A DNA stretch of 64,000 nt from Warburgia ugandensis (Eukaryota; Streptophyta; Magnoliopsida; Canellales; Canellaceae): NCBI GenBank assembly GCA_035236585.1, contig CP141127.1, positions 66,693,495 to 66,757,494 of the forward strand. Reading direction: 5' to 3'. The notes below the pieces were generated by a model. The model was not told where the DNA came from and searched no databases. It saw only the letters and a list, made by a program, of their open reading frames with translations. The translations under genes and the position numbers were made by a program. Shown piece by piece: positions 13,601 through 25,092 of the stretch (position 1 is the first letter of the stretch; the number at the start of each line of letters is the position of its first letter).

Positions 13601-14249
13601 TTTGTCATAACCATCACTAATCTTGCTCAATTGCAATTATAATAGCCTTTATACTCTTTCAAAATTTATAAACATAGTCTAAGTTATAACTTGAATTCTT
13701 AAAAGTAATTTATATACACGTCTTCTATTATATAGTAAAGTTTTCACCTAGAGAATTGATTCACAATCTTTATTCTGAATCTTTACTCACCATTAACCAT
13801 TATACTCTCTAAAGCGTCATACCTAATGTTCTCACATTAGATATTATATTCACAGTATGTTTTCCCCATTAGCAATCATCTATCAACACGAATATTCTCA
13901 GCTAAAGATGCTAACTCATGCATGCCATGTAGTGATTTCTTACCCTTAAGAGCTTCACTATTCTCATAAGAATTTACTTTTCCTTTAGTTGATCATTTTT
14001 CTTTTTCCATGACTATTCGTGTCTTCCACTTGAATCATTGTCTATTAATGATATGATTCAACTCTATATATGATTTTCACTCTATCCTTCCACTTACTAA
14101 TTCAATTCTTAGTATCATTAAATGGTATTTATTCTAGTTTCGTAATTTACTAAATGATTTACTCATTTAGCTCCTACCAGTTCTAATTCTCACCTTGGAC
14201 TGTCATCTTTCACATGAACTTTTGGGACTGGCTGTGAGTGGATGAACCT

Positions 14250-14261
14250 GCTCTGATACCA
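14250..14261 (-). promoter_or_regulatory. Primer binding site of element B
   Basis: Minus-strand TGGTATCAGAGC, two bases inside the LTR end at 14264. It is complementary to the 3' end of plant initiator methionine tRNA, the usual primer for plant chromoviruses. Confidence 0.9.
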
Positions 14262-14263
14262 AC

Positions 14264-14942
14264 TGTGATGACCCGAGTTTTTTTTATAAAACTTTTCAAA
14301 AGGTGGGGGCCCAATTTTATAAAAACTAAAATAGGAAAAAATAATTTCAATCAAATTTTATTTTTTGAAAAATCCTGAGGTCAACCATTGACGCAAAACA
14401 AGCTCTTTTTTTTCCAAGTAAACATGTTTAAAATAGATTTACTATTTCTGGATCATCCAATCATTAGCCACATTCCCATAACAGTATAATCAAGTCCAAT
14501 AACATATATATACAAACACAGTCCATGTGAAATTAGAACATACCTCTAAATGAGACTTCTCGATTACTATTCTTCTAACTCCTCATATGTCCTGTCCTTC
14601 TTTAATATTTGAGGCATTGAAACAATAACGCAATGCCTTAGTAAGCAATGCTTGGTAGGTACACGGGCATTTAATGTATATCAATGGAATAAAATCGAAT
14701 AATCATATTGATACAATGAGTAAAGCAATTTTCTACAAGAATATAATTATTTTAAGCAATGCTAATAAAATCTCAAAACATCATATACGATAAAACATGC
14801 ATCTCACGGATTTAAAACATGATATAATCTCATGTAAAAATGTAAATGAGCATTCAATAACAACAGGGCACCCTAAGGTACATGGGTCCCAGGAGTGTCC
14901 CATACACTCGTATCACCGATCATGAGTACTAATATCAAACCT
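14264..14942 (-). mobile_element. Element B, 5' LTR (partial)
   Basis: Begins TGTGATGACCCGAG beside the primer site and matches 7326-8032 closely base for base (I judge above 90 percent by eye). The match stops at about 14942, where sequence switches to an Athila pol fragment. Only the inner (3') quarter of the LTR is present. Confidence 0.85.
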
Positions 14943-15240
14943 CTAGTGTTAATATGGGAAAAGTACCATTTTATGGTACAAAGTGGAATAGTTTTTTGCC
15001 ACATAATATCACCCAATGGCATAGAAGTCGATACGGCAAAAGTGGATTTAATAGCCAACCTTCCACACCAAGGACAATTAAGGAAATCCACTTCTTTTTA
15101 GGACATGCTGGCTTTTACAAACGATTCATCAAGGATTTTAGCAAAATTGCTAAGCCCCTATGTAATTTACTTACAAAGGAGGTCATTTTTTACTTTGATA
15201 AAGACTGTAAGAAAGCATTTGAGTGACTCAAGGCCGAGTT
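14943..15240 (+). pseudogene. Athila reverse transcriptase tail
   Basis: Contains GIEVDTAKVDLIANLP and then GFYKRFIKDFSKIAKPLC, the conserved end of Athila RT (usual GIEVDKAKVxxIxxLPxP and GFYRRFIKDFSKIAxPL). The upstream half of RT, with its catalytic aspartates, is absent because the fragment begins at the junction with element B. Confidence 0.8.
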
Positions 15241-15700
15241 GACTTCTACACATATTATCTAACCACCATATTGGAATGGACCATTCGAGATAATGTGTGA
15301 TGCGTCAGATTATGCCATTGGCGCTGTTTTGGGACAGCGCATTGATAAACTTCCCCATGTAAGATATTGTGCTAGTAAAACACTAAATGACACACAACTC
15401 AATTGTTCAACCACTAAGAAAGAGTTGTTAGTTGTAGTGTTTGCTTTGCATAAATTTAGATCTTACTTGTTAGGGTCTAAAGTTATATTATACTCAAATC
15501 ATACGACCTTAAAGTACCTCCTTTCTAAGAAGGATGCAAAACCTAAGTTGATTCATTGGATACTACCACTACAAGAATTTGACTTAGAAATTTGGGACAA
15601 GAAAGGTTTAGAAAATGTAGTAGTAGATTACTTGTCCACATTAGTGGTGGAGCACACTAAGAATCATGGGCCTATAACTGAATCATTCCTAGATGAGTAG
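15241..15700 (+). pseudogene. Athila RNase H remnant
   Basis: The longest well-kept piece of this fossil. It includes MCDASDYAIGAVLGQR (first catalytic Asp block), TKKELLVVVFALHKFRSYL (catalytic Glu block) and TLKYLLSKKDAKPKLIHWIL, then LQEFDLEIWDKKG and a DYLSTLV block. All of these are textbook for Athila/Ty3 RNase H, which removes the RNA strand during reverse transcription. It continues from the RT tail and leads to integrase. Part of a dead element. Confidence 0.85.
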
Positions 15701-15749
15701 TTATTACATATTTCCTAGTTACCTTATTATGGTGATATTGTTAATTATC

Positions 15750-16735
15750 TTATTACAAGACAAATGCCTGATCATTGGACCAAACAAGATAAAAGGAGAT
15801 TTTTAACTAAGGTTCGATATTTTACTTGGGACGATCCATACTTATTCAAGTATTGTCCCAACCAGGTAATTAGGAGATGCATACTAGATAATGAACATAA
15901 TCAAATCATCTCCTTTTGTCATGCTCATGCATGTGGGGGCCATTTCAGCTTTAGAAAGACCATTGCAAAAATTTTGTAGTGTGGATTTTATTGGCCAACC
16001 ATATTTAAAGAAGCACATGCTTACTGCAAAGCATGTGTAAGGTATCAATGGTTAGAAAGTTTAGGAAGGAGACTTATGATGCCCATAAACCCAATCTTTA
16101 TCATAAAACCTTTTGATATTTGGGGCATAGATTTCATGGGACCCTTTCCTGATTCTTTTGGAAATATGTACATCCTAGTGGGAGTGGATTACATGTCCAA
16201 GTGGGTGGAGGCTATACCCTGCAAAACCAATGGTCACAAGGTTGTGGTAAATTTTTTAAAAGAAAATATTTTTGCATAGTTTTGTACTCTAAGAGCCGTA
16301 ATAAGTGATGGGGAAAACACTTTTCTAATAAAGTGTTTAAGAGCTTAATGAAAAAGTATGGTGTCAACCATAGGAGAGCTACCCCTTATCACCCCTAAAC
16401 CAATGCTCAAGTAGAGGTATCCAATAGAGAGATAAAGTGGATTTTAGAAAAGATAGTCAATCCAAGTAGGAAAGACTAGTCTCTGAGACTTAATGATGCT
16501 TTATGGGCTTATCGTATAGCATATAAAACCCCAATAGGAATGTCACCCTACTGCCTATTCTATGGAAAGGCCACTTACTAGTAGAGTTAGAACACAAAGG
16601 ATATTGGGATACCAAAAAGTTAAATTTCTACTTAAATTCTATTGGGACCCAGAGAAAACTCCAACTCAATGAGGTGGAAGAATTGAGAAAAGATGCATAT
16701 AACTATGCACTATTGTATAAAGACTGAATGAAGGT
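15750..16735 (+). pseudogene. Athila integrase remnant
   Basis: The zinc-binding part is visible (HAHACGGHFSFRKT near 15925-15965, then a paired-cysteine ACGKACVRYQ-like stretch near 16020-16045). The catalytic core has [18 protein letters not shown] (first catalytic Asp) near 16110-16165, [16 protein letters not shown], a second-Asp block near 16300 (VISDGE) and a YHP-type block near 16390. The last recognisable part, about 16580-16700, resembles the VELEHKAYWA...LQLNELEELR tail of Athila integrases. The enzyme would have inserted element DNA into the host genome. Broken in several places. Confidence 0.8.
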
Positions 16736-17000
16736 TGTACATAACTGCCCCACTCAACTTTTAGCCTCACTTAGGCTTGGTATCCATATCATAACAAGTT
16801 TCAGAGAGTGGGTGGCTAAACCCTACTAACTCTCCTAGTATAGCATCCCTAGGCATACGCTTATTTAAAACAAAACCATAAGCCTCCATGCTTGTATGTA
16901 AAGTAGTTCTCATATGTATTAGACAATCTATCTGTTTACTTAGGGCTAGAATATATTCGAGTCCCCTGTTCACTTAGAGGTTTTTTTTTTTTTTTCAATT
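16736..17000. other. Unassigned segment after Athila integrase
   Basis: A slightly GC-richer stretch with a 68-codon minus-strand frame (16767-16973) that I do not recognise, followed by a T-run at 16981-16995. It may be Athila sequence or the left edge of the inserted LTR; no TG end or target duplication could be located. Confidence 0.3.
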
Positions 17001-20000
17001 CTAACTTAACCATTTCATATGTGTTTTGGTTGGATCATAAGGTTTTTCAATGGATTTAATACAAGTATTTACATTATACTTGTCAACATTTCTAGACATA
17101 ATATCATGTATTCAACATGTATATCTCATGTAGATGCATTCATAAAATCCTCCTACCTTCAAGTAGTGATTCATCTCTTCAAATCTTCCATGATCCTAAT
17201 TAGCATATGAAATATGTAAATCCATGCATACTGTTAATATTTATACAATCTGAACCATCCTATATTTTTTATCCTATCTATATTTTTTATCCTATCTTCC
17301 TCAAATAGTATTGATCAATAGATTTGATGATTAGAATGATCTTCTAATCTTTCAGATCTAAGTATTTTCTATTCTAAGTCTTTGTGTATTCCTTTATTTG
17401 ATCTTGATTTTTCATAGATCCTTTGATCAACAATTTATACTTGTTAATAAAGATCAAGGGCTTAGAGCTTCTATCATCAAATTCTTCATTGATCTAGGTT
17501 CAATTGTTTGATCATCCCTAAGGAAGATGATCTTGGTTCTCTTCCTTGAATCAAATTTGATCAAGGGTTTGGATTCTCTACCTAGATTTGTATACAACAT
17601 ACATACATGGATACATAATAAAACACAACATTGGGATTCTTATTGTTCTTAATCATTCAAGATCCTATGGATCTTGTTTGATCATCCTTATCTTACTCAC
17701 AATTTTTATTAGGGTTAAATAATTTACTAACCTTTTATGCTCTTATTATTATTATTCAACCAGTTAATGTTTTACTGGTTGAAGATGGCTTATTTCATCC
17801 TAAGTCTAGACAACTCCTCTTATTTCCAATTAACTAAGCCTTACTAGCTGAATGGTTGAACACAAAGTGGTTACTTCAATCCTTATGGAAGGATGTGTTT
17901 AGACTTCATAAATTTCAAAGGAAGGTAGGGAAAAAGCAAGGCTCTATTAGAGAACCTCCTTAACCACCATGTTCAGCATTCACTAGAGTGACCTTAGCTC
18001 AACCTTTCATAAGGTTCCTATGAGCATTTTAACCCTAAGTACTCTTTCTAATTGATTTTAATTAAATCCATGAACATTTAAAATGTCATTCATGGGGTTT
18101 ATTATTCTCCGAGTTTGGGCTAAGGATTTGATAATCCTTATATTGCCTTACTAATTATAGCCCTTACTAATATTGAGTCAAAGTCATTCACTCATCTTAA
18201 TTGTCCATGAATCTTTATATTCCATTAGTTTACATGTTTGGTGATTTATGCTCATTATATTTTAACAACTACTTAACAATTGTATCTGTTAATAAAATTC
18301 GACAACAATTAAATCATAAATCCAATATAAGTTGAACCACCATTTATACCAACATGTTTCTTATGAATGTAACTTAACCTAATGGAATAAAACTATGCTT
18401 AAACTAACATGATCCTAAGTTATGAAATACATGAAATTTTACTACTAATCTAATGGAATCATGCTAAAATCTCAAGTTTAAAATAAAATGGCCCTAAGAT
18501 AATTAAATCTACCAACCTAATAACAAACTAAAAACATTTAGTAGAATGTTAAAATTTAAGAATAACACTATCATGCTTCCTACTTTATAACATAAATCAC
18601 ATTTACAATTCTATTATCAAATAAAAGATAGTTAAACTAATTAGATTAAGATTATTTGAAACTTTTACTTATGATCCAACCATTAGGTCTTAGATCTTTT
18701 CCTTTAGATCAAGGGTTTTAATTACATTTAGGCTTTTACTCCATTATGATCCAAAGATCATATCCACTTGTTTTTGTCACATTTAATCCATGATCTAACT
18801 AGATTTTATCATAATCCCATTCATACAACCCATCCAAAGGGTTTGATCATGTTGATCTTATTGATCAAGTGGGTCCCTTTGTACTTTTAGGTTTTTTCTA
18901 CCATAAAGGGTAGATTCCTCATTTTATGTTAGATCTGTCAAAATAAATCACGGATATTACTTTATTTCAACATTATATCATCATTTCAATAGATTCCCAA
19001 GATCTAATCATCTTAGATCTTGAAGATCATGAAAATTAGAAGCTTAATTCCTAAAAATATAAAGTTTCTTGAATATTTTCATCAATTTTATTAGTTAATA
19101 ACCAAATAGACATTACAAGCTTTCCATAGCTTCTTTCTGATCTTAATTTGGAGTTTAGATGACTCTATAATTGAACATTGAAGTTCACAATCATTCTAAG
19201 GGTCTAGATTTGATCTGGGCATAGTAGAACAGACGGCCCTGATTAGTTGAACAGACGCACTCGGTAATGTGCTCCTAGGAGCTGCACTGTCACACAGTCA
19301 TTCTGTCAGGATGGCATCACATGCTAAGTGCACATGTGGAGACGGTCCTGTAGGGCGCATTTCCATGCGGCATCCCAAGAGCCCGATCTTGTAAAGAAGA
19401 TCAGACAGTCTGTTTTGGACCATCCAATCAATTCTTCTTCAATCAAAGGCTCAAAACTTAATAAAATTTATTTAAAATTACACCCTAGGGGTTTCTGACC
19501 CTTTTGGATCGATTGGATGGCTCGGATTTTACATTTGATCCCTCCATCATATAGAATTGAAGGGTTCTTACCCTTACTTGATTTTTATAGCTTTTAACCT
19601 AAACTTAATTTCAAAAAAATAAAAAATACATAAAATAACATAAAATAAGTGTGGGAGGAGTTTTCACCTACCTGATTAGAGAAAAATGTAGTTTTTGCAG
19701 CCCAAATGAAAAGAAATATCTACTTGATGATAGGATTGCCCAATAATAGCTTTTGTTGTTATTTCCTATTGATTGCACCGTTGGATCTTGAAATTTCATT
19801 TGGGGTTTTGTAGATAAGGTAGTCTAGGACAATATGAATTGTGCGATTTATGATATTTAATTTGGAATAGAGTTCCTAATTGAATTTAGGTCTCTTGTTC
19901 TAATCTAGGGAGAGGAGAGAGAAAGTAAAGAAGAGAGATTTTTGGGAATTTTGGAATTGAATCTAGATCTGGATTTTTAGGGAAGCAAGATGATGTTGTG

Positions 20001-20614
20001 GGAAATTTAATGAACATTTTTGGAGGATTTTTGGGGCTCTATTTATAGATGCTTTTGAAATTTTCATTATTACTTGTAATAATTATGTTTCAATTCTTTT
20101 GAATATTAAATTAACATTGGATCCTCCACTACCACCTCCTTCTCCACTATTAACTGGTAGTGGTTTGACCACTCATTACATATTTTTTGGCTGTTGGATT
20201 CATTTGTGGGCCCCATGTGGGCCCCACGGAGGTGTGAAAGGACCTTTTTGACCTTTTATGGAGAAAAATCCATTTTATTCCCTCAAACTTGAAATTGAGG
20301 GTACTTAGCAGCATTGGAATTGTATTTTTGAGTAAATTCTAAATATTAATGTCTTAGAGGGTAAAATTACCATTTTACCCTTTTATTCATAAAAATGGAG
20401 AAAATTAGGGATTTTTCATTTTAACGTGGAATTGAATGTACTTAGTGTCATTTCGATCAGTTTTTTACTACATTCATAATTTCTAAGTTTTAAATCATGT
20501 TTTAATTGATTTAAAAGGAGAATTTCCAATAACCTAATATTCTAGCCCGAAATTTCTAAAAATTTCAATTAAATTGATTTTCTCAATCAATTTACAAAAA
20601 TTGAGGTTATTACA
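17001..20614 (-). mobile_element. Probable chromoviral LTR 'F' inserted in Athila
   Basis: The right end reads 'ttgaggttattaca', which on the minus strand is TGTAATAACCTCAA, the same type of LTR start as element B. A minus-strand TATA box lies at 20040-20047 and a GC- and CpG-richer patch at 19235-19400, the same arrangement as LTRs A and B. 'cacctacctgattagag' at about 19670 parallels 'cacttacctgattagag' in LTR B (9848). Immediately to the right, at 20615, Athila 3' sequence resumes, so this is an insertion. The left end is unresolved, and no polypurine tract or primer site is seen, so it may be a solo or truncated LTR. Confidence 0.5.
20040..20047 (-). promoter_or_regulatory. TATA box in LTR F
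   Basis: Minus-strand TATAAATA within CTATAAATAGAGCC, a good plant TATA context, about 570 bp from the presumed LTR start at 20614. Confidence 0.5.
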
Positions 20615-21363
20615 CTTTTAGAGGCACCTCATTATCATGACCCACCTTAAAAATTTTCAGGAACCCAAGCAGCGTAACATCATTGCACTCATCATTATGT
20701 TTGACTGAAGATGTAAAACTTAATGCTTTCTGGGAGGCAACCCAAATGTTTTCCTTGAAATTTTCATCTGTTACATCCTTCCATTATCATATAAATCCTA
20801 TGTTCTCCGACATTGGGGACAATGTTTCATTCAGGTTGGGGGTTGTAGATGCATATAGGAATTTTAAATTTTCTTGAGTTTTTTTCAAAAAAAATTGAAA
20901 AAAGAAAAGTTTTAAGGAAGAGTTCCCTTGCTATGATGAGAATTGGACTTTCAGAATTTAGTAATTCCATTATTTTCACCTCTTAATGGAAGTGCATATG
21001 ATTAGTTTTGAATATTATCCATACATTGAAACATTTTATTCTTAGGAACCATTTACACACAGCACAAAATCAATACTAATAGAGGGGTATAACTTAGAGA
21101 CCCTGAGGAAAATTAGTGGAGACATATAACCAAGTGCCATTTTGAGACTATCTTCTTTCAAAAGAGTGACAAATAATTTCACAATTTCTTTAGCGTATAT
21201 AAATTAATGTGATCCTACTATTCTTGTTTCGGTTAAACATCAAGAATAAATAGGAGTAATAGCTTTATTTTCAAAAAATTTATTAAATCTGATAGGCTTT
21301 AGGAAACCTAGGAAATGATATAGGCCATCCTTTCTCAGACTAGAGATATAAAGCCCACCCAGT
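20615..21363 (+). mobile_element. Athila 3' non-coding region, first part
   Basis: Contains the Athila landmark strings 'tgggaggcaacccaa' (20731) and 'cattggggacaatgtttcat' followed by 'caggttgggggttgtaga' (20812-20850). In Athila elements this is a conserved stretch between integrase and the 3' LTR. The 64-codon open frame over it is chance. It ends at the target site of the solo LTR. Confidence 0.75.
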
Positions 21364-21368
21364 ATATC
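21364..21368. repeat. Target site duplication ATATC (left)
   Basis: ATATC directly before the solo LTR end; the identical ATATC follows at 24059-24063. Confidence 0.85.
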
Positions 21369-22969
21369 TGTGACGACCCAGGTTTTCTCATGTATTTTTA
21401 AATGCAAGATCTAAATTCCTAAGGCGGGATGCATCCCTATTTGAAAACCATTTTATAAAAACCATGCAATGCAGCAGAAAATCTTTAGTTTTAAACTCGT
21501 TTTGAAAACCCTGAGTATCATTTGCTTTCACAACAACCAAAGTAGTTTTTGAAAAACTTTAGAAATCATAACTGTCTTTCCCAGGTCTTTCTAGTAACAG
21601 CTCACAGTCCAACTATAATTAAATACAAATACATGTCCAAAGGGTAGAGTGTTTACTTACATGTATAATTGTCTCCTTTTGATTTTTCTTGCTCGTAGCA
21701 CTAACATAGGTGTCCTCTACTCGTGGATGGAACTATCCTGAAAAATGTTAAGGGTAGGGTAAGTATATACTATACTCAATAGGAGTCTATCACTACTAGT
21801 TTTACAATGCATGCTATGTTTAAAATCATATGTCTTTTAAAACATGTGCATGTTCGAACAATCATAGTCAATATCGATATTAAAAAGCACTGTCGAATTG
21901 AAATACTAACGACTTAAAGAAATTGCATAATCCAAGTCGAAAGTATCATATATCATAAACATAATGATATGCATAAGATGCTCAACTGAATCCAACTCAT
22001 GGACATTTGGTATGGTATGGTCGACCAACCTCATGTCATGCCATATGCAATGCAAGTAAGTCCATGAAACCATAGGGCCCAACTATGCCCACGACCTCGC
22101 CGCCGTGTGGTCCCCGAGTACCTGAGGACACTCAGTCATAGCCTCCACGGGGCATATGACACATCGACCCAGTGCCATGACACCAGTGGTAGCCCCCTGT
22201 ACCACATGCAGTCGATGTAGGGACGTTGCCCTTTTTGGGCTTGGTACCCATTCCACCTAGTAGTGGTGGAGGCTGGAGGCCAACCTAGACCTCTCAGCAT
22301 AGTTCCTACAAGCTTATTAGCCCAAATCATATAAGATCAAACAAGCAAAAACCTCTTTTTCAAAACCTGTCCTCTTTGGGTCCCTCACAACTGCCTGGCC
22401 CTCACAACTGCCTACCCAGCGTCTTTTGGGCACTCTAGCATCTTTTGGTAACCTTCAAGGACATGCAATTTTTTAAGAACTCAATGCTCACAAATCATGC
22501 AATATGTGCAATTGTTTGCAAAACATGTCTATGCATAATGTATTTATCATATGCATGCTGAGTTCGTTTATAAGATTAAGTCATGCTAAACAAGTCATAT
22601 AACTTATACTTAAAACATGCATTTTCAAAACAATAATGGCTCTTTTAAAAGTCTAGTAGCGATGGAGCACCTACCTCAAAGTCTCTTGGAGTCGCGTCCT
22701 TTATCACTCAACCCGTCCCTGGGTCTCATTTATAAACCCCTGGGTATGAATGGATACAAGGAGTCCTTATCAATTTCATTCTATTTATACATTAGATTGC
22801 TAGATCTGCCTTTTAGGGTCCATGGTCCTTGCCTATTCATTGTCAGGCTGGATCCTATGATGTGGATCTACTATTCCATGGTTAACTCTGTATATTGTCC
22901 TCTAATCCTAACTTTAAAGTCTCATTAGGTTCGCATGTCCCATTTCCCAGGACACCCATGCATCCTGGT

Positions 22970-23480
22970 TGAACCACGACCGCTTCACGTGAGTGCGCGG
23001 CCAAAGGCCGTGCCAGGGACTGCATTTTGCATGCGCACATGCATGCTCAAGTGACGCGCTATGGCGCGCATCCTGGATGGCGCCTCACGGACGCACCTTT
23101 GGTGTAGCATGGCGTGTCTCAGCTCCCAGGGCACCCCGTGCATCCTGGTTGAGCCAGGACCCGTGCCCCATGTCGCGTGCGCACCCGAAGGCCACACCTG
23201 GGACAGTGTACACACTGTCGTACACCTGGAACCCGTCCCAGGGACCTTGTCCCAGGCGCATGTGCAGCATGGTGTCCCTGGGACGCCTGGTTCATTCATG
23301 GTCGGCTGGAACCGGCTTCGTCTTCTCTGGCTGGAAAGACCGGCTGGGAAAAGACTACATCCAGCATGGATCTGGCCTCGGGGAAGCAAATGGAGAGAAA
23401 GGGAAATAGAAATGGCTTACCTGGGCAGCCTGGGAATGCGCTTTTTTCCCAGTGGTGGAACCCTCGTTCTGGTCCTGAAA
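22970..23480. repeat. CpG-rich repeat block inside solo LTR A
   Basis: Dense in CpG against an AT-rich background. Short phrases recur, such as 'gcatcctggttgagccagga' type palindromes (22966, 23140), 'catgcatg' and 'gcgcgctatggcgcgc'. The corresponding region of the 52319 LTR holds related but differently arranged repeats (about 53100-53560). Confidence 0.65.
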
Positions 23481-23699
23481 CCCTTTGTCGCCGAAAAAAC
23501 TTGATGAAGGTAAATTCGTGCAAGGCCAGAACAAGATAAGAGAGGGGAATGGGGAGACGGGAATGGCCGGCCTGACTTGGGCTTGGCCATTGTTGGAAAA
23601 CTCAGGGACGACTGGTTTGAAACGGGTTTCCGATTTTGCTGGAAACCCCAGTCTCAAAATGACCGGAAAATCACGTTTTTGGAGAGGGGCAGATGGGGC

Positions 23700-23707
23700 T
23701 TTTTATA
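23700..23707 (-). promoter_or_regulatory. TATA box of solo LTR A
   Basis: Minus-strand TATAAAAA within GGGCTATAAAAAGCCCC, about 350 bp from the LTR start at 24058; the equivalent box is present in the other three A LTRs. Confidence 0.6.
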
Positions 23708-24058
23708 GCCCTACTATGGCGGTGGCAGATTTCTCTGGAAACCAAGGTTTCTGGAGAAATCTAGAGGAAGAAGATGATGGGGTGCCGTTATCAAAATGGC
23801 CCCCTGTGTTTTCTGCCTTTTTTTGTTTTTCTGTTTAAATTACAGAACTGCCCCTGATCTTTAAACGACCGTAACTTCTTCATACAAACTCCGTTTTTAG
23901 TGTTCTTTGAGGCGTTGGATTCCACTTTTTGAGTAGAATGTAATAGTACCAAGTTTCTCACAAATTCCTTTATTTACTATTTTAAATAAAGTAAAATATT
24001 CAACACAGTTCATTTCTTATAGAATGTCCAAAATAGTATAAATTGCTCAGGCGTTACA

Positions 24059-24063
24059 ATATC
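24059..24063. repeat. Target site duplication ATATC (right)
   Basis: Identical to 21364-21368. Confidence 0.85.
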
Positions 24064-25092
24064 ATACTACTAGTTAGCCCCTTTAAGCCTATTATTAAGC
24101 CTTTTATTTCTTAACCCCATTTACCTTAACCTAGAACAAGCTAGTAAAATAAATATCAATTACCCATTGTCAAAATGAGTAAAGTTAGTAGAAAAATTCA
24201 AAAAGAGGACAAAAAGCCAAAGAAGTGAGAAAATTAGCTGTCTTTCTTCCAAAGATAAAAAAAATGAAAGACAAAAATATGAAAGAGATATTAACTTGAA
24301 GTACAACCCAATTAAAAGTTGTCCTAACAAATTGTCAATGAAGACCTCTACTCAATTTTGAGCCTTTGAAACCCTTATAACCTTCTTTTCTGAACCTGTC
24401 CTAAGCCTACGCTTTGTCCTAGTTAAAGACCTATTGATCTTAGGTAGAACATAGCCTTAAAGAGGAGATAAAAAGAAGGAATGAAGGTAAAAGACCCCTA
24501 ATATTCTTGGCGACAACATCCACTCTTAGGGATCACTTTCCTTTGTCTCATAAGCATTTAAAAGATTTATGTGAACCATTAGCTTGTTGGATTCGGTCAC
24601 ATAATGAGAGAAATATGTTTAAACCCCTATCTGAAAATTTCAATTCTGAGAGTATACTTGTGAGTTTTTGAGGTCAAGACATATTTCCAATGGAATTTAA
24701 GCATATCTAGTTAGAAGTCAAGATTTATGTGGTTGTACACACACACATGCACTTCGAGAAATAACTCAAATAAAATGTCTGTCATACGTGTATGATTTGT
24801 AAAATTATCAAATGTTCTCCATTAAGTTGTGAAAAACTAATAGAATGTTAATGAATGAGGATTCTCTAAGATAAAATAGGAGCCTCAATCTTATTGAATT
24901 TTGTGGGTATATTCACTACAAACCCTCACAAGGCCTAACTTGACCACTAGGCATAACCTAGGGGTTCAAGGGCTTGTTGCATGTGCTAAATGCAATCATG
25001 AGTACCTATGAAAGGGGACCTTTTTTCCAGTTTTTATAAAATAATTTTTTGCACATTTTGCTCAAGACTAGCAAAATACAGGTCGAGTGGTG
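24064..25092 (+). mobile_element. Athila 3' non-coding region, second part, with polypurine-tract area
   Basis: Continues the Athila 3' region after the solo LTR (for example 'cttaaccccatttacctt' and 'cccattgtcaaaa'). It ends with 'ttgctcaagactagcaaaat' at about 25060, which in Athila and Tat elements stands immediately before the polypurine tract and 3' LTR. The tract itself (25080-25092, 'aggtcgagtggtg') is eroded. Confidence 0.7.

Larger units (their letters stand above)
10307..14263 (-). mobile_element. Element B, internal gag-pol region (degraded chromovirus)
   Basis: Runs from the primer site at 14250 down to the polypurine tract at 10307, about 4 kb, shorter than the 5-6 kb usual for Tekay/Del elements. 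Recognisable pieces on the minus strand: a zinc-knuckle-like CFDCGEIGY near 12500, the hallmark of the end of gag, and close to the 3' end (10440-10530) ERPVCILDKKVKELRTKTI, which matches the chromodomain-proximal tail of Tekay/Del pol (ERPxxILDxxxKxLRxKxI). A non-coding-looking block at 11030-11175 matches 37085-37260 of element E in the opposite orientation. Other pol domains are too decayed to place by eye. Broken, with many interruptions. Confidence 0.75.
21369..24058 (-). mobile_element. Solo LTR of family A (2.69 kb, minus strand)
   Basis: Plus-strand ends TGTGACGACCC and GGCGTTACA; on the minus strand it runs TGTAACGCCTGAGC to GGTCGTCACA. It matches LTRs at 46222-48967, 52319-55121 and 58573-60168 over most of its length, in particular 21980-22330 and the first 400 bp from 24058. 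Flanked by a perfect 5-bp duplication and with no primer site or polypurine tract, it is a solo LTR, the usual product of LTR-LTR recombination. TATA box at 23700-23707 (minus strand). A GC-rich block at 22980-23480 gives several overlapping long open frames that are not genes. Confidence 0.92.
14943..25092 (+). mobile_element. Athila-lineage Ty3/gypsy fossil (interrupted internal region)
   Basis: Plus-strand order RT tail, RNase H, integrase (to about 16735), then after an inserted block the long non-coding 3' region typical of Athila: 'tgggaggcaacccaa' at 20731, 'cattggggacaatgtttcat' at 20812 with 'caggttggggg' after it, and the 'ttgctcaagactagcaaaat' block at about 25060 just before the LTR. 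These strings are well-known landmarks downstream of integrase in Athila elements. The body is split by an LTR-like insert (about 16740-20614) and by a solo family A LTR (21369-24058). Its left edge is an abrupt junction with the LTR of B. It is broken, with roughly ten or more interruptions in pol alone, and looks old. Confidence 0.8.

Noticed and set aside
16767-16973. 68-codon minus-strand frame, possible gene fragment
   Set aside because: No recognisable domain and too short; left as unassigned.
16758-20619. CTTTT as target duplication of the LTR inserted in Athila
   Set aside because: CTTTT occurs at both places, but the sequence after 16762 does not begin with a TG LTR end, so the boundary is not supported.
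22985-23838. Cluster of long open frames on both strands (100-147 codons)
   Set aside because: They overlap each other in the GC-rich block of the solo LTR, where stop codons are rare by composition, and similar frames recur only in other A LTRs.
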